Shown: one piece after another, positions 43,608 to 53,449 of the stretch | Numbering within the stretch: the stretch's first letter is position 1 | Layout of the letters: each line of letters begins with the position of its first letter | NCBI RefSeq assembly: GCF_030499535.1 | Contig: NZ_JASTLB010000001.1 | Span: 3,224,001 to 3,288,000, forward strand | Length of the DNA: 64,000 bases | Reading direction: 5' to 3' | From: Streptomyces sp. TG1A-8 | Lineage (GTDB): Bacteria > Actinomycetota > Actinomycetes > Streptomycetales > Streptomycetaceae | The notes under the pieces: model-generated | What the model was told of the DNA's origin: nothing | The model's database searches: none | Seen by the model: the letters and a program-made list of their open reading frames with translations, nothing else | Made by a program: the position numbers and the translations under genes

Positions 43608-44588
43608 ATGAAAATTGCTTTCGTCGGGAAGGGCGGCAGCGGCAAGACCACGCTCTCGTCCCTCTTCATCCGCCACCTCGCCGCTTCCGGCGCACCGGTG
43701 GTCGCCATCGACGCGGACATCAACCAGCACCTCGGTCCGGCGCTCGGCCTCGACGAGGCGGAGGCGGCCGCACTGCCCGCCATGGGTGAACGGCTCTCGC
43801 TGATCAAGGACCACCTGCGGGGTTCCAACCCGCGCATCACCTCCGCCGCGACCATGATCAAGACCACGCCGCCGGGCGAGGGCTCGCGCCTGGTCCGGGT
43901 GCGGGAACCCAACCCGGTGTACGACGCCTGCGCGCGGCCGGTGGAACTCGACGGCGGCGCCGTCCGTTTGATGGTCACCGGCCCCTTCACGGACGCCGAC
44001 CTGGGCGTCGCCTGCTACCACTCCAAGACGGGAGCGGTGGAACTGTTCCTGAACCACCTCGTCGACGGCCCCGACGAGTACGTCGTGGTCGACATGACGG
44101 CGGGTTCGGACTCCTTCGCCTCCGGCCTGTTCACCCGCTTCGACATGACGTTCCTCGTCGCCGAACCGACCCGGAAGGGAGTCTCCGTCTACCGCCAGTA
44201 CAAGGAGTACGCCAGGGACTTCGGCGTCATCCTGAAGGTCGTCGGCAACAAGGTCCAGGGCCAGGACGACATCGACTTCCTGCGCGCGGAGACGGGCGAC
44301 GACCTGCTGGTCGCGGTCGGGCACTCCGACTGGGTGCGCGCCATGGAGAAGGGCCGTCCTCCCCGGTTCGACCTCCTGGAGGAGGCCAACGTCCGCGCCC
44401 TGCACACGCTGCGGACCGCGGCCGACGCGACGTACGAGCTGCGCGACGCGGAGCGCTACACGCGCCAGATGGTGCACTTCCACCTGAAGAACGCCGAGGC
44501 GTGGGGCAACGAGCGCACCGGGGCCGACCTGGCGGCGCAGGTCGATCCCGGCTTCGTGCTCGGCGAGGGCGCGGTGGCCCCCGCCTGA
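43608..44588 (+). CDS. CooC-like P-loop ATPase (MinD/ParA family)
   Basis: 326-residue SIMIBI ATPase with an intact deviant Walker A at the very start (KIAFVGKGGSGKTTLSSLF), the Asp switch VVAIDADINQHLGPALG, and VVVDMTAGSDSF in place of DTxxG. CooC-like proteins insert nickel into CO dehydrogenase; no such enzyme gene is nearby, so the client is unknown. ATG 43608 is used, giving the canonical start MKIAFVGKGG; TTG/GTG codons just before it are possible. It is adjacent and divergent to the dead-Fic protein. Confidence 0.87.
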   Translation: MKIAFVGKGGSGKTTLSSLFIRHLAASGAPVVAIDADINQHLGPALGLDEAEAAALPAMGERLSLIKDHLRGSNPRITSAATMIKTTPPGEGSRLVRVREPNPVYDACARPVELDGGAVRLMVTGPFTDADLGVACYHSKTGAVELFLNHLVDGPDEYVVVDMTAGSDSFASGLFTRFDMTFLVAEPTRKGVSVYRQYKEYARDFGVILKVVGNKVQGQDDIDFLRAETGDDLLVAVGHSDWVRAMEKGRPPRFDLLEEANVRALHTLRTAADATYELRDAERYTRQMVHFHLKNAEAWGNERTGADLAAQVDPGFVLGEGAVAPA

Positions 44589-44591
44589 CAC

Positions 44592-45857
44592 CTACGGCCT
44601 GGCCGCCGGCGCCCCGGGCACGCCCTTCGGCGCCGGCGCCGGGTGACCGGAGAGGAAGGACGCCCAGCCCTGTCTCGGCACCTCGCCCACGTCCAGGGTG
44701 CGCAGCTTCGCCAGCGTCTGCGGATCCTGGGCGTCCAGCCAGTCGGCGAGCTGGCGGAAGGAGACGCAGCGTACGTCGGGCTTGTGGCAGACCTCCTTCA
44801 CCACCTCCTCGACGGCACGCATGTAGGTGCCGCCGTTCCAGGACTCGAAGTGGTTGCCGATGACCAGGGGCGCGCGGTTGCCGTCGTAGGCGCGGTAGAA
44901 ACCCTGGAGCAGTCCGTCGCGCATCTGGTCGCCCCAGTATTCGCGCTTGTCCGGGTCACCCTGGGTCTGTGTGCCGGACTGGTTGACCATAAAGTTGTAG
45001 TCCATGGTCAACTGCTCGTAGGTGTGGCCGGGGAAAGGCACCAGCTGCATCGAAAGGTCCCACAGGCCTTCCTTCTTCCCGGGCCACACCTGGTTGTTGA
45101 CCCCGCTGGAGTCATAGCGGAAACCGAGCTGGTGGGCCGCCTTCATGAAGTTCTCCTGCCCTTCCAGGCAGGGAGTGCGGGCGCCGATCAGTTCCTTGTC
45201 GTAGTCGAAGGGCAGCGGCGCCGCGTTCGTCATCCCGGTGTTGGTCCGCCAGGTTTTCACGAACTGCTTGGCCTGGGCGATCTCGCTCTTCCACTCCTCC
45301 ACCGACCACTCGCCGACCCCGCCGTCGGGGCCGCAGAAGTGACCGTTGAAGTGGGTGCCGATCTCGTTGCCCTCCAGCCAGGCCAGCCGCACCTGCTTCA
45401 GGGTGTCGCTGATGCCCTGCTGGTCGTTGAAGCCGATGTCCGACCTGCCCGGCGAGTGCTGCGGCGGCCGGTAGAGGTCACTCTTCTCCTCCGGCAACAC
45501 GTACACGCCGCTGAGGAAGTACGTCATCGTCGCGTGGTTCTCCTTGGCGACCTTGCGGAAGTGGGAGAACAGCTTCTGGCTGTCCTCGCCCGCCCCGTCC
45601 CAGGAGAACACCACGAACTGCGGGGGTTTCCGGCCGGGCTTCAGCCGCTCGGGTCTGGGCAGGTGCGGCTGCGCACCGGTGTACGAGGTGGAACCGTCCC
45701 CGATCAGACGGACCACGCCCCTGGGCGCCGGTGCCGCCTTCTGCGGGCCGGGCGCTCCTTCCTTCGCGCCGCCGGAGCCGGTCGCGCAGCCGGCCAGCGA
45801 CGTGGCGCAGGCCGCGACGACCACGGCACCGACGGCCATTTTGTGGGTGGCGGCCAT
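44592..45857 (-). CDS. Secreted polysaccharide deacetylase-like lipoprotein
   Basis: 421-residue lipoprotein: signal peptide with lipobox LAGC (Cys at about 24), a Pro/Ala linker, then a NodB-like barrel. FVVFSWDGAGED takes the place of the usual TFDDG motif, GNEIGTHFNGHFCGPDG provides the metal-binding HxxxH-type histidines, and GARTPCLEGQ a substrate-side Arg. Such proteins act on cell-wall or exopolysaccharide N-acetyl groups, but the Asp-Asp pair of active enzymes is altered. ATG 45857 follows GAAGGTGGG. It is convergent with the CooC-like gene, with 3 bases between stops. Confidence 0.85.
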   Translation of the reverse strand: MAATHKMAVGAVVVAACATSLAGCATGSGGAKEGAPGPQKAAPAPRGVVRLIGDGSTSYTGAQPHLPRPERLKPGRKPPQFVVFSWDGAGEDSQKLFSHFRKVAKENHATMTYFLSGVYVLPEEKSDLYRPPQHSPGRSDIGFNDQQGISDTLKQVRLAWLEGNEIGTHFNGHFCGPDGGVGEWSVEEWKSEIAQAKQFVKTWRTNTGMTNAAPLPFDYDKELIGARTPCLEGQENFMKAAHQLGFRYDSSGVNNQVWPGKKEGLWDLSMQLVPFPGHTYEQLTMDYNFMVNQSGTQTQGDPDKREYWGDQMRDGLLQGFYRAYDGNRAPLVIGNHFESWNGGTYMRAVEEVVKEVCHKPDVRCVSFRQLADWLDAQDPQTLAKLRTLDVGEVPRQGWASFLSGHPAPAPKGVPGAPAARP

Positions 45858-46192
45858 GTTCCGCCCACCTTCTTCCTTCTCTCAGGCAAACGCCGGTGAG
45901 GGCGTTTTCTGGCGATACGCCGGGTTCTACCGACAGCGCCGCCAAGTTCGCACGAGACCGGGAAGGAATTAATACGACAAGCCGATGAAATGGCTGCTTC
46001 ACCCGTCCAAGCGACACACTGCTCCATTTGCACAGAAAAGCTATGCTCGGCCTTTACCTTGCATTACGATTCATTTACCAAGTGTTGATCGAACCCCGCC
46101 GCTGCACGCCATGTCTTATGGCCGCGACCGATCCCCGCCCCCGGCGGGAACCAACCGGTCCGCGACCGCGCCGCCCCGGAGGAAACGGGAAT
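45858..46192. promoter_or_regulatory. Divergent upstream region, AT-richer
   Basis: 335 bases between the deacetylase-like gene and the SulP remnant. The part around 46040-46085 is markedly AT-rich and probably carried promoters. No supported gene. Confidence 0.4.
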
Positions 46193-47791
46193 ATGTCCGC
46201 CTGCGCACCCCCTTGCCCCCCGCGCTCCCACCCACCGCACGGCCCCCCACCGGCGCGGCACCGCCGCCTCGTCGAGAGCGCCGACCTGTCCGCGCCCGTC
46301 GCGGTCCTCCTGATCGCCCTCCCCCTGCCCCTCGGCATCACCCCGGTCACCGGCGCCCCGCTGCGGGCCGGCCCGGTCGCCGCCGGCATCGTCCCCGGTG
46401 CGCCCGGCGGACTGCCGGTCGCGGGCGTGGCCGCGCGGAGTGCGGCGGATGTGAATTCCGGTGTCGTGAGCCGGAACCCCACGATGCTGCACGGCGTTCT
46501 CGTGGTGGTCAGCGCGCTGCTGTTGGTCCCGGTCCTGGAGCGGATCCCGCTCACCTCGCGCGCCGTCCTGGTGACGGCCGTCGGTATCCGGATGGTGCCC
46601 CTGCACCACATCCGTACGGTGGCCCGCCACCGCGAAGTGCCGGTGCACGCCGCCACCGCACCCGGCGTGGTGCCCCCCGGCGTCCTGCGGGGCGTGGCCC
46701 TCGGGGGCGTCGTGGCGGTCGCCCTCGCCCTGCACCGCCTCGCCCGTGCGCGCATCACGCACGAGGAGAAGGAGGAGGTCCATCACGTCGGCGTGCGAGG
46801 CCGGTTGATGTTCCTCGCAGCGCCCCGGCCGAGCAGAACGCCGCAGCTCGTCCCCCAGGGCGCCCACGCCGTCGAACTGGACGGGTCGTCCATGGACCAC
46901 GCGGCGTACGCGCCACTGCAGGACTGGCGGAGCGCCCACACCGCGCGGGGCGGGTTCCACCGAGCCGAAGGGACGGCCCCGCGGAGTCCGCACCACCGGC
47001 CCGGCCCCCTCCGCCGCGTGCCGGTGCCGGCCCTGGACGCCGTGGTGCAACCACCGGGCCTGCTTCGCGGGGCCCGTCCCGACCCGGCACCCCCGCGGTC
47101 CATGAGCTCGCCCGCGGCATCCGCTCCTTCCGGCGGAACACCGCCACTGGTGGGCGAGGAGCCGGCGGGGCTGGCACGGAAGGGCAGCAGCCCTCACAGC
47201 TCTTCTTCACCCGCGCCGACTCCAGGGTCGTCGCGTCGACGATCACCTCCAGTGGTCCCGGCGATCCGTTCGTCGTCCGCAACGTCGGCAATCTGGTGCC
47301 GTCGGGCGAGGAGCACGGCGACGACCCGGTGGCGGCCGCCGTCGAACACGCGGTGGACGTGCGGGAGTGCGGTCCGTCACGGTGTGCGGGCACTCCGGAT
47401 GCGGGGCGATGCGGACATGTTCTCCGCCGGCCCAGCGGGCGGCACCGCCGGAGCGGCCCCGCTGGAGCGGTGGCTGCGGCACGGGCTGCCAGGCCTCCGG
47501 CGAGCGGCCCGCGACGGGGTCGCCCTGCTCCGGCCGGCCGGGCGGGCACCCGTCGGCGCGGTGGAGCAGCCGTGCCCGGCCAACGTGGTCCGGCAGCTGG
47601 ACCGCCTGCGCCCGCGCGGCCCGGTCCCGCGGGCGCCTGTGGCCGGTGCCGCCGGAGCTGTACGGGACGTACTTCCACAGGGAGGGGGCGCGGGCCTACC
47701 TGCCGGACGGAACGGTGGACGGTCCGGTGTTCGAGGAGATCGAAGGTGCCGAGGAGGTGTGCGGTGCGGTGTGGGCGGCCCGGCCTCATGA
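46193..47791 (+). pseudogene. Degraded SulP anion transporter-carbonic anhydrase fusion
   Basis: Remains of a bifunctional SulP transporter/beta-carbonic anhydrase. From ATG 46193 (GGAGG 10 bases before): [20 protein letters not shown] and [18 protein letters not shown] are transporter helices, with about 250 residues between them deleted. Carbonic anhydrase pieces follow in three frames: [20 protein letters not shown] and [15 protein letters not shown] (about 47197-47360), [13 protein letters not shown] (about 47373-47411), [13 protein letters not shown] (about 47459), and [19 protein letters not shown] (about 47655). The first zinc Cys (CSDSR) is Arg. With at least three frameshifts and a large deletion it cannot encode either activity. 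Confidence 0.82.
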
Positions 47792-47902
47792 CGGGGCCCA
47801 CACAGGTCTAAACCAATTTTCGGCCGACCCTTGTCATCCGGCCCCCGCGTCTGATGAGCTGTGGCCTGGGACACAACGGACACCCCGGGAAAGGGAGATG
47901 TC

Positions 47903-49858
47903 GTGAGCAACGAAAGCCTGGCCAACCTCTTGAGGGAGGAGCGACGCTTCGCGCCGCCCGCTGACCTGGCCGCGCACGCCAACGTCACGGCAGAGGCGTA
48001 CGAGCGGGCCAAGGCTGACCGGCTCGGTTTCTGGGCCGAGCAGGCGCGGCGGCTGACCTGGGCGAAGGAGCCGTCGGAGACGCTGGACTGGTCGAACCCG
48101 CCGTTCGCGAAGTGGTTCAAGGACGGCGAGCTGAACGTCGCGTACAACTGCGTGGACCGGCATGTGGAGGCCGGGCACGGAGACCGGGTCGCCATCCACT
48201 TCGAGGGCGAACCCGGCGACAGCCGGTCGATCACCTACGCGCAGCTGAAGGACGAGGTCTCCAAGGCGGCCAACGCCCTGCTGGAGCTGGGCGTTGGCAA
48301 GGGCGACCGGGTCGCCATCTACATGCCGATGATCCCGGAGACGGCGATAGCGATGCTGGCCACCGCCCGGATCGGTGCCGCGCACTCGGTGGTCTTCGGC
48401 GGCTTCTCCGCGGACGCACTGGCGACCCGCATCCAGGACGCGGACGCCAAGGTCGTCATCACCGCGGACGGCGGCTACCGGCGCGGCAAGCCGTCCGCGC
48501 TCAAGCCCGCCGTCGACGAGGCGGTCGAGAAGGCCGCGGGCGTCGAGCACGTGCTGGTGGTGCGCCGCACCGGGCAGGACGTGGCCTGGAACGGCGAGCG
48601 GGACCTGTGGTGGCACGAACTGGTGGAGCGGCAGTCCGCCGAGCACACCCCGGAGGCGTTCGAGGCGGAGCACCCGCTGTTCATCCTCTACACCTCCGGC
48701 ACGACGGGGAAGCCGAAGGGCATCCTGCACACCTCCGGCGGCTACCTGACGCAGACGGCGTACACCCACTGGGCGGTGTTCGACCTCAAGCCGGAGACGG
48801 ACGTGTACTGGTGCACGGCCGACGTCGGCTGGGTCACCGGGCACTCCTACATCGTGTACGGGCCACTGGCCAACGGCGCGACGCAGGTCATGTACGAGGG
48901 CACCCCGGACACCCCGCACCAGGGCCGATTCTGGGAGATCGTGGAGAAGTACCGCGTCACGGTCCTCTACACCGCGCCGACCGCGATCCGCACCTTCATG
49001 AAGTGGGGCGACGACATCCCCGCGCGGTTCGACCTGTCCTCCCTGCGGGTCCTGGGCTCGGTGGGCGAGCCGATCAACCCCGAGGCGTGGGTCTGGTACC
49101 GCAAGCACATCGGTGCCGACCGGACACCGGTCGTGGACACCTGGTGGCAGACCGAGACCGGCGCGATGATGATCTCGCCGCTGCCCGGCGTCACCGAGGC
49201 CAAGCCCGGCTCGGCGCAGCGCCCGCTGCCCGGCATCAGCGCGACCGTCGTCGACGACGAGGCGAACGAGGTGCCCAACGGCGGCGGTGGCTACCTGGTG
49301 CTCACCGAGCCGTGGCCGTCGATGCTGCGCACCATCTGGGGCGACGACCAGCGGTTCATCGACACCTACTGGTCGCGCTTCGAGGGCAGGTACTTCGCCG
49401 GTGACGGGGCGAAGAAGGACGACGACGGGGACATCTGGCTGCTGGGCCGGGTGGACGACGTCATGTTGGTGTCCGGGCACAACATCTCCACCACCGAGGT
49501 GGAGTCGGCGCTCGTCTCCCACCCGTCGGTCGCCGAGGCGGCCGTCGTCGGCGCCGCCGACGAGACCACCGGCCAGGCCATCGTCGCGTTCGTCATCCTG
49601 CGCGGGACGGCGTCGGAGGACGACAAGCTGATAGCCGGGCTGCGCGACCACGTCGGTGCCACACTCGGCCCGATCGCCAAGCCGAAGCGGATCCTGCCGG
49701 TGGCGGAGCTGCCGAAGACCCGTTCCGGCAAGATCATGCGCCGGCTGCTGCGGGACGTGGCCGAGAACAGGCAACTCGGTGACGTCACCACACTGACCGA
49801 CTCCGCGGTCATGGACCTGATCCAGGCCAAGCTCCCGGCGACGCCGAGCGAGGACTGA
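47903..49858 (+). CDS. acs: Acetyl-CoA synthetase
   Basis: AMP-forming acetate-CoA ligase: acetate + ATP + CoA gives acetyl-CoA. 651 residues. The P-loop-like signature [19 protein letters not shown] is intact, as are the acetate-site Trp region [12 protein letters not shown] and the hinge [15 protein letters not shown]. The acetylatable Lys610 is in [14 protein letters not shown] 47903 has AAGGGAG 5-6 bases upstream. An ATG at 47861 lacks one. A strong hairpin follows. Confidence 0.97.
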   Translation: MSNESLANLLREERRFAPPADLAAHANVTAEAYERAKADRLGFWAEQARRLTWAKEPSETLDWSNPPFAKWFKDGELNVAYNCVDRHVEAGHGDRVAIHFEGEPGDSRSITYAQLKDEVSKAANALLELGVGKGDRVAIYMPMIPETAIAMLATARIGAAHSVVFGGFSADALATRIQDADAKVVITADGGYRRGKPSALKPAVDEAVEKAAGVEHVLVVRRTGQDVAWNGERDLWWHELVERQSAEHTPEAFEAEHPLFILYTSGTTGKPKGILHTSGGYLTQTAYTHWAVFDLKPETDVYWCTADVGWVTGHSYIVYGPLANGATQVMYEGTPDTPHQGRFWEIVEKYRVTVLYTAPTAIRTFMKWGDDIPARFDLSSLRVLGSVGEPINPEAWVWYRKHIGADRTPVVDTWWQTETGAMMISPLPGVTEAKPGSAQRPLPGISATVVDDEANEVPNGGGGYLVLTEPWPSMLRTIWGDDQRFIDTYWSRFEGRYFAGDGAKKDDDGDIWLLGRVDDVMLVSGHNISTTEVESALVSHPSVAEAAVVGAADETTGQAIVAFVILRGTASEDDKLIAGLRDHVGATLGPIAKPKRILPVAELPKTRSGKIMRRLLRDVAENRQLGDVTTLTDSAVMDLIQAKLPATPSED

Positions 49859-49870
49859 GCAGACGCCCCC

Positions 49871-49904
49871 GGGGCACCCGGCCTGCGGACGCGCCGGGTG
49901 CCCC
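49871..49904 (+). terminator. Terminator of acs
   Basis: Perfect 12-bp stem GGGGCACCCGGC/GCCGGGTGCCCC with a 10-base loop, 12 bases after the acs stop codon. Confidence 0.8.
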
Positions 49905-50045
49905 GTCCGCGTCCGCCCTGTGAAGATCACCGGTCCCGGCCCAGGTGGCTTGGGTAAACTGAGCAAAGCGTCACGGACGCGACATGGTGCGCCGGGAAGT
50001 CTGGTCGGCATGTGAGCCGGCCTGTCCCACCACCGGAGGTCTCCC

Positions 50046-51488
50046 GTGACCGCGCCCCGCACCCAGCCCCCCGCCCGCAAGGTCTTCGGACGGCTGTCCC
50101 TGCCGGAGCGGACGTTCATCACGGACGCGCTGCGCACCGAGACCGTCGGCGGCGTCCTGCTCCTCGCCGCCGCCGTCGCGGCCCTGGTCTGGGCGAACGT
50201 CCCGGCACTGCGGCACAGCCACGAAGCGACCGGCCACTTCCACTTCGGCCCCGCAGCCCTCGGCCTGCACCTGTCCGTCGCCCACTGGGCCGCCGACGGC
50301 CTGCTGGCCGTGTTCTTCTTCGTGGCCGGCATCGAGCTCAAGCGCGAGCTGGTCGCCGGGGACCTGCGGGACCCCAGGTCGGCGGTGCTGCCGGTGGTGG
50401 CCGCGCTGTGCGGGATGGCCGTGCCCGCGCTCGTCTACACCCTCACCGCCCTCGCCGGGCACGGCTCCGCGCGGGGCTGGGCCGTGCCCACCGCCACCGA
50501 CATCGCCTTCGCGCTCGCCGTCCTCGCGGTCATCGGCACCTCGCTGCCCAGCGCCCTGCGCGCCTTCCTGCTGACCCTCGCGGTCGTCGACGACCTGTTC
50601 GCGATCCTGATCATCGCGGTCTTCTTCACCGACCGGATCCACTTCGCCGCGCTCGGCGGGGCCGCCGCCGGACTGGTGGTCTTCTGGCTGCTGCTGCGCA
50701 AGGGCGTCGGCGGCTGGTACGTGTACGTGCCGCTGGCCGCCGTCGTCTGGGCGCTGATGTACAACAGCGGTGTGCACGCCACCATCGCGGGCGTCGCGAT
50801 GGGCCTGATGCTGCGCTGCACCACCCGCGGGGGCGAGGAGCACGCGCCGGGCGAGCGGATCGAGCACCTGGTGCGGCCGTTGTCGGCCGGGCTGGCCGTA
50901 CCGCTGTTCGCCCTGTTCAACGCGGGGGTTCCGGTGTCCGGCGGGATACTCGGGGACGTGTTCACCCGGCCGGAGACGCTCGGGGTGGTGCTCGGTCTGG
51001 TCGTCGGCAAGACGCTCGGCATCTTCGGTGGCACCTGGCTGACCGCCCGCTTCACCCGCGCCTCGCTCAGTGAGGACCTGGCCTGGTCCGACGTGTTCGC
51101 GGTGGCGTCCCTCGCCGGGATCGGCTTCACCGTCTCCCTGCTCATCGGCGAGCTGGCCTTCGACGGCGACACGGTGCCGGCCGGCGAGGTGAAGGCGGCC
51201 GTCCTCACCGGATCGCTGATCGCGGCCGGCTGTGCGACCGTGCTGTTGAAGATCCGCAACACCAGGTACCGCAGGCTGTGCGAGGAGGAGGAGCGGGACG
51301 AGGACCTCGACGGCGTACCGGACGTCTACGAGGAGGACGATCCGGCGTACCACCTGCGCATGGCGGAAATCCACGAGCACAAGGCGGCCGAGCACCGCCG
51401 GATCGCCGCCGAGCGGGCGGCGGCGGCGCGCCACGGGCTTGCGGAAGTACCGGGCAGGGCAGGCGAGGAGCACGGTCGTCCGGCATGA
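50046..51488 (+). CDS. nhaA: Na+/H+ antiporter NhaA
   Basis: NhaA-type sodium/proton antiporter of 480 residues with about 11-12 transmembrane helices. The ion-binding aspartates lie in TLAVVDDLFAILIIA, and the unwound helix in VPTATDIAFALAVLAVIG. A helix XI-like motif GIGFTVSLLIGELAF is present. The last 80 residues are a charged cytoplasmic tail with many Glu/Arg and His, longer than in E. coli and possibly a pH or protein-interaction element. GTG 50046 has GGAGG with 6-base spacing. Confidence 0.95.
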   Translation: MTAPRTQPPARKVFGRLSLPERTFITDALRTETVGGVLLLAAAVAALVWANVPALRHSHEATGHFHFGPAALGLHLSVAHWAADGLLAVFFFVAGIELKRELVAGDLRDPRSAVLPVVAALCGMAVPALVYTLTALAGHGSARGWAVPTATDIAFALAVLAVIGTSLPSALRAFLLTLAVVDDLFAILIIAVFFTDRIHFAALGGAAAGLVVFWLLLRKGVGGWYVYVPLAAVVWALMYNSGVHATIAGVAMGLMLRCTTRGGEEHAPGERIEHLVRPLSAGLAVPLFALFNAGVPVSGGILGDVFTRPETLGVVLGLVVGKTLGIFGGTWLTARFTRASLSEDLAWSDVFAVASLAGIGFTVSLLIGELAFDGDTVPAGEVKAAVLTGSLIAAGCATVLLKIRNTRYRRLCEEEERDEDLDGVPDVYEEDDPAYHLRMAEIHEHKAAEHRRIAAERAAAARHGLAEVPGRAGEEHGRPA

Positions 51489-51554
51489 TCTGACGAGACG
51501 GTACAAAACAAGACGGTACCCCTACGGCTCAGAAGACTTCAGAGGGAGAACGCG

Positions 51555-52043
51555 ATGAGCGCACCCGACGGCAGCCCGGTCGGCGCCGAACGCAGCATCG
51601 GCCAGCTGTTCGCCTCGGCGACGACCGAATTGTCGGCACTGGTGCACGACGAGATCGCGCTGGCCAAGGCGCAGCTCAAGCAGGACGTGAAACGCGGCGC
51701 GGCCAGCGGCGGCGCGTTCTCGGTGGCCGGCGCGGTACTGGTGTTCTCCCTGCCGATGCTCAACTTCGCCCTGGCGTACGGCATCCGGACCTGGAGCGGC
51801 TGGAACCTGGCCGTCTGCTTCCTGCTGTCCTTCGCGGCGAACGTACTGCTCGCCGGCCTCCTGGCGCTGATCGGCGTGACGTTCGCGAAGAAGGCCAAGC
51901 AGGGCAAGGGCCCGCAGAAGGTCGCCGCGTCGGTGAAGGAGTCGGCGGGCGTCCTGCAGAACGCCAAGCCGCACCCGCGGCACGAGCTGCCGCAGGACCG
52001 GGCGCCCGAGGCCATCGAGGCTGTGGCACGCTCGTCGTCATGA
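51555..52043 (+). CDS. Phage holin superfamily-like / DUF1469 membrane protein
   Basis: 162-residue protein. An amphipathic N-terminus (SIGQLFASATTELSALVHDEIALAKAQL) is followed by two transmembrane helices (about 50-75 and 82-108) and a charged tail. This is the Phage_holin_3_6 / DUF1469 pattern, widespread in actinobacterial chromosomes and not necessarily phage-derived. ATG 51555 has GAGGGAG upstream. Its stop overlaps the next gene's ATG by 4 bases, so the two are coupled. Confidence 0.85.
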   Translation: MSAPDGSPVGAERSIGQLFASATTELSALVHDEIALAKAQLKQDVKRGAASGGAFSVAGAVLVFSLPMLNFALAYGIRTWSGWNLAVCFLLSFAANVLLAGLLALIGVTFAKKAKQGKGPQKVAASVKESAGVLQNAKPHPRHELPQDRAPEAIEAVARSSS

Positions 52044-52975
52044 CGGAGCCCGCCGCGGCATCGGCCGTACGGATCGACCTCCCTTCCGGGGACACAGTGA
52101 CGCACCGGGACGTCGCCGCCAACGGCGCCCGCTTCCACATTGCCGAGCTGGGCGACGGACCGCTGGTGCTGCTGCTGCACGGCTTCCCGCAGTTCTGGTG
52201 GACGTGGCGGCACCAGCTGACCGCACTCGCCGGGGCGGGCTACCGGGCGGTGGCGATGGACCTGCGGGGCGTCGGCGGCAGCGACCGCACCCCGCGCGGG
52301 TACGACCCGGCCAACCTGGCCCTGGACGTCACCGGGGTGATCCGCTCGCTCGGCGAGCCGGACGCCGCGCTGGTCGGCCATGACCTGGGCGGCTACTTGG
52401 CGTGGACGGCGGCCGCGATGCGGCCGAAGCTGGTGCGGCGGCTGGCCGTGGTGTCGATGCCGCACCCGCGGCGCTGGCGCGCGGCGATGCTGCGGGACGC
52501 CCGGCAGACGGCGGCCAGTTCCCACGTCTGGGGCTTCCAGCGGCCGTGGATCCCGGAGCGCCGACTCACGGCGGACGACGGTGCCCTGGTGGGCCGTCTG
52601 CTCCGGGAGTGGTCCGGGCCGCGGCCGCCGGAGGACGAGGCCGTGGAGACGTACCGGCGGGCGATGTGCATCCCGTCCACCGCGCACTGCTCGATCGAGC
52701 CCTATCGCTGGCTGGTGCGCTCGCTGGCCCGCCCGGACGGCCTCCAGTTCTACCGCCGGATGAAGCGGCCGGTGCGGGCGCCGACGCTGCACCTGCACGG
52801 CTCGCTGGACCCGGTGACGCGGGCGCGCAGCGCGGCCGGTTCGGGGGAGTACGTCGAAGCCCCGTACCGTTGGCGCCTGTTCGACGGTCTGGGACATTTC
52901 CCGCACGAGGAGGATCCCGCCGCGTTCTCCGCCGAGCTGATCAACTGGCTGAAGGACCCCGAGCCGGACAGGTGA
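52040..52975 (+). CDS. Alpha/beta hydrolase, epoxide hydrolase-like
   Basis: 311-residue alpha/beta hydrolase. The oxyanion HGFPQFWWTW (HGxP), the nucleophile elbow VGHDLGGYLAW with Asp instead of Ser, and the C-terminal acid/His pair (HGSLDPVTRA, DGLGHFPHEEDP) are those of epoxide hydrolases and haloalkane dehalogenases. The HGFP motif favours epoxide hydrolase. Translationally coupled to the holin-like gene. Its natural substrate is not evident. Confidence 0.9.
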   Translation: MTEPAAASAVRIDLPSGDTVTHRDVAANGARFHIAELGDGPLVLLLHGFPQFWWTWRHQLTALAGAGYRAVAMDLRGVGGSDRTPRGYDPANLALDVTGVIRSLGEPDAALVGHDLGGYLAWTAAAMRPKLVRRLAVVSMPHPRRWRAAMLRDARQTAASSHVWGFQRPWIPERRLTADDGALVGRLLREWSGPRPPEDEAVETYRRAMCIPSTAHCSIEPYRWLVRSLARPDGLQFYRRMKRPVRAPTLHLHGSLDPVTRARSAAGSGEYVEAPYRWRLFDGLGHFPHEEDPAAFSAELINWLKDPEPDR

Positions 52976-53159
52976 GGCGTCCGGGGCGGACGGTTCGTCC
53001 GGGACCGGCGGATGTGCCGGACTCGACGTGACCGTTTCGGTGTGCGGAATGTTCGGTTCTGAACGCTTCTCCCGCCCGGCGGCCACATGCCCACCGCATA
53101 CGCCAATTGGGGGGCAGCCAGGCGGTTATGGACCTTGGGGCGGGGGCACACGTCCGGGT

Positions 53160-53339
53160 ATGGGCTGGACGCACGACTACAGTGACGCACCCCGCACCCG
53201 CCGCTCGGCCGTCGGGCCGGGCTCCTCTCAGCGAGGTACCCCGCAACTCGCCGGAGCCGACATCCGGGTGGGAATTCCGCACATCCTGCGCCGCCGGGCC
53301 CGCTGGGTCTCGGTGCGGCTGCGTCACCCGCGCGGCTGA
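53160..53339 (+). CDS. Possible small basic protein
   Basis: A 59-codon frame from ATG 53160 ends GADIRVGIPHILRRRARW and VRLRHPRG. It has fair third-position GC bias (about three quarters G or C) and a protein-like basic, mildly hydrophobic C-terminus. No clear ribosome site, no family recognised. It could be chance in this GC-rich gap (52976-53449). Confidence 0.3.
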   Translation: MGWTHDYSDAPRTRRSAVGPGSSQRGTPQLAGADIRVGIPHILRRRARWVSVRLRHPRG

Positions 53340-53449
53340 GCGCTCCCCGAGGCCTCTTTCACCGGCGCGTCCGGTCCCGGTACCGGGGCTCCCCCCACCC
53401 GCGCGGCCGAGCCCTCTGCGAGGCACCCCCACCGGGTGCCCCGCAGGGG

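Noticed and set aside
51555..52043. Holin-like protein as a sign of a prophage
   Set aside because: No other phage genes are nearby. This family is common in actinobacterial chromosomes, and the gene is coupled to a metabolic hydrolase.
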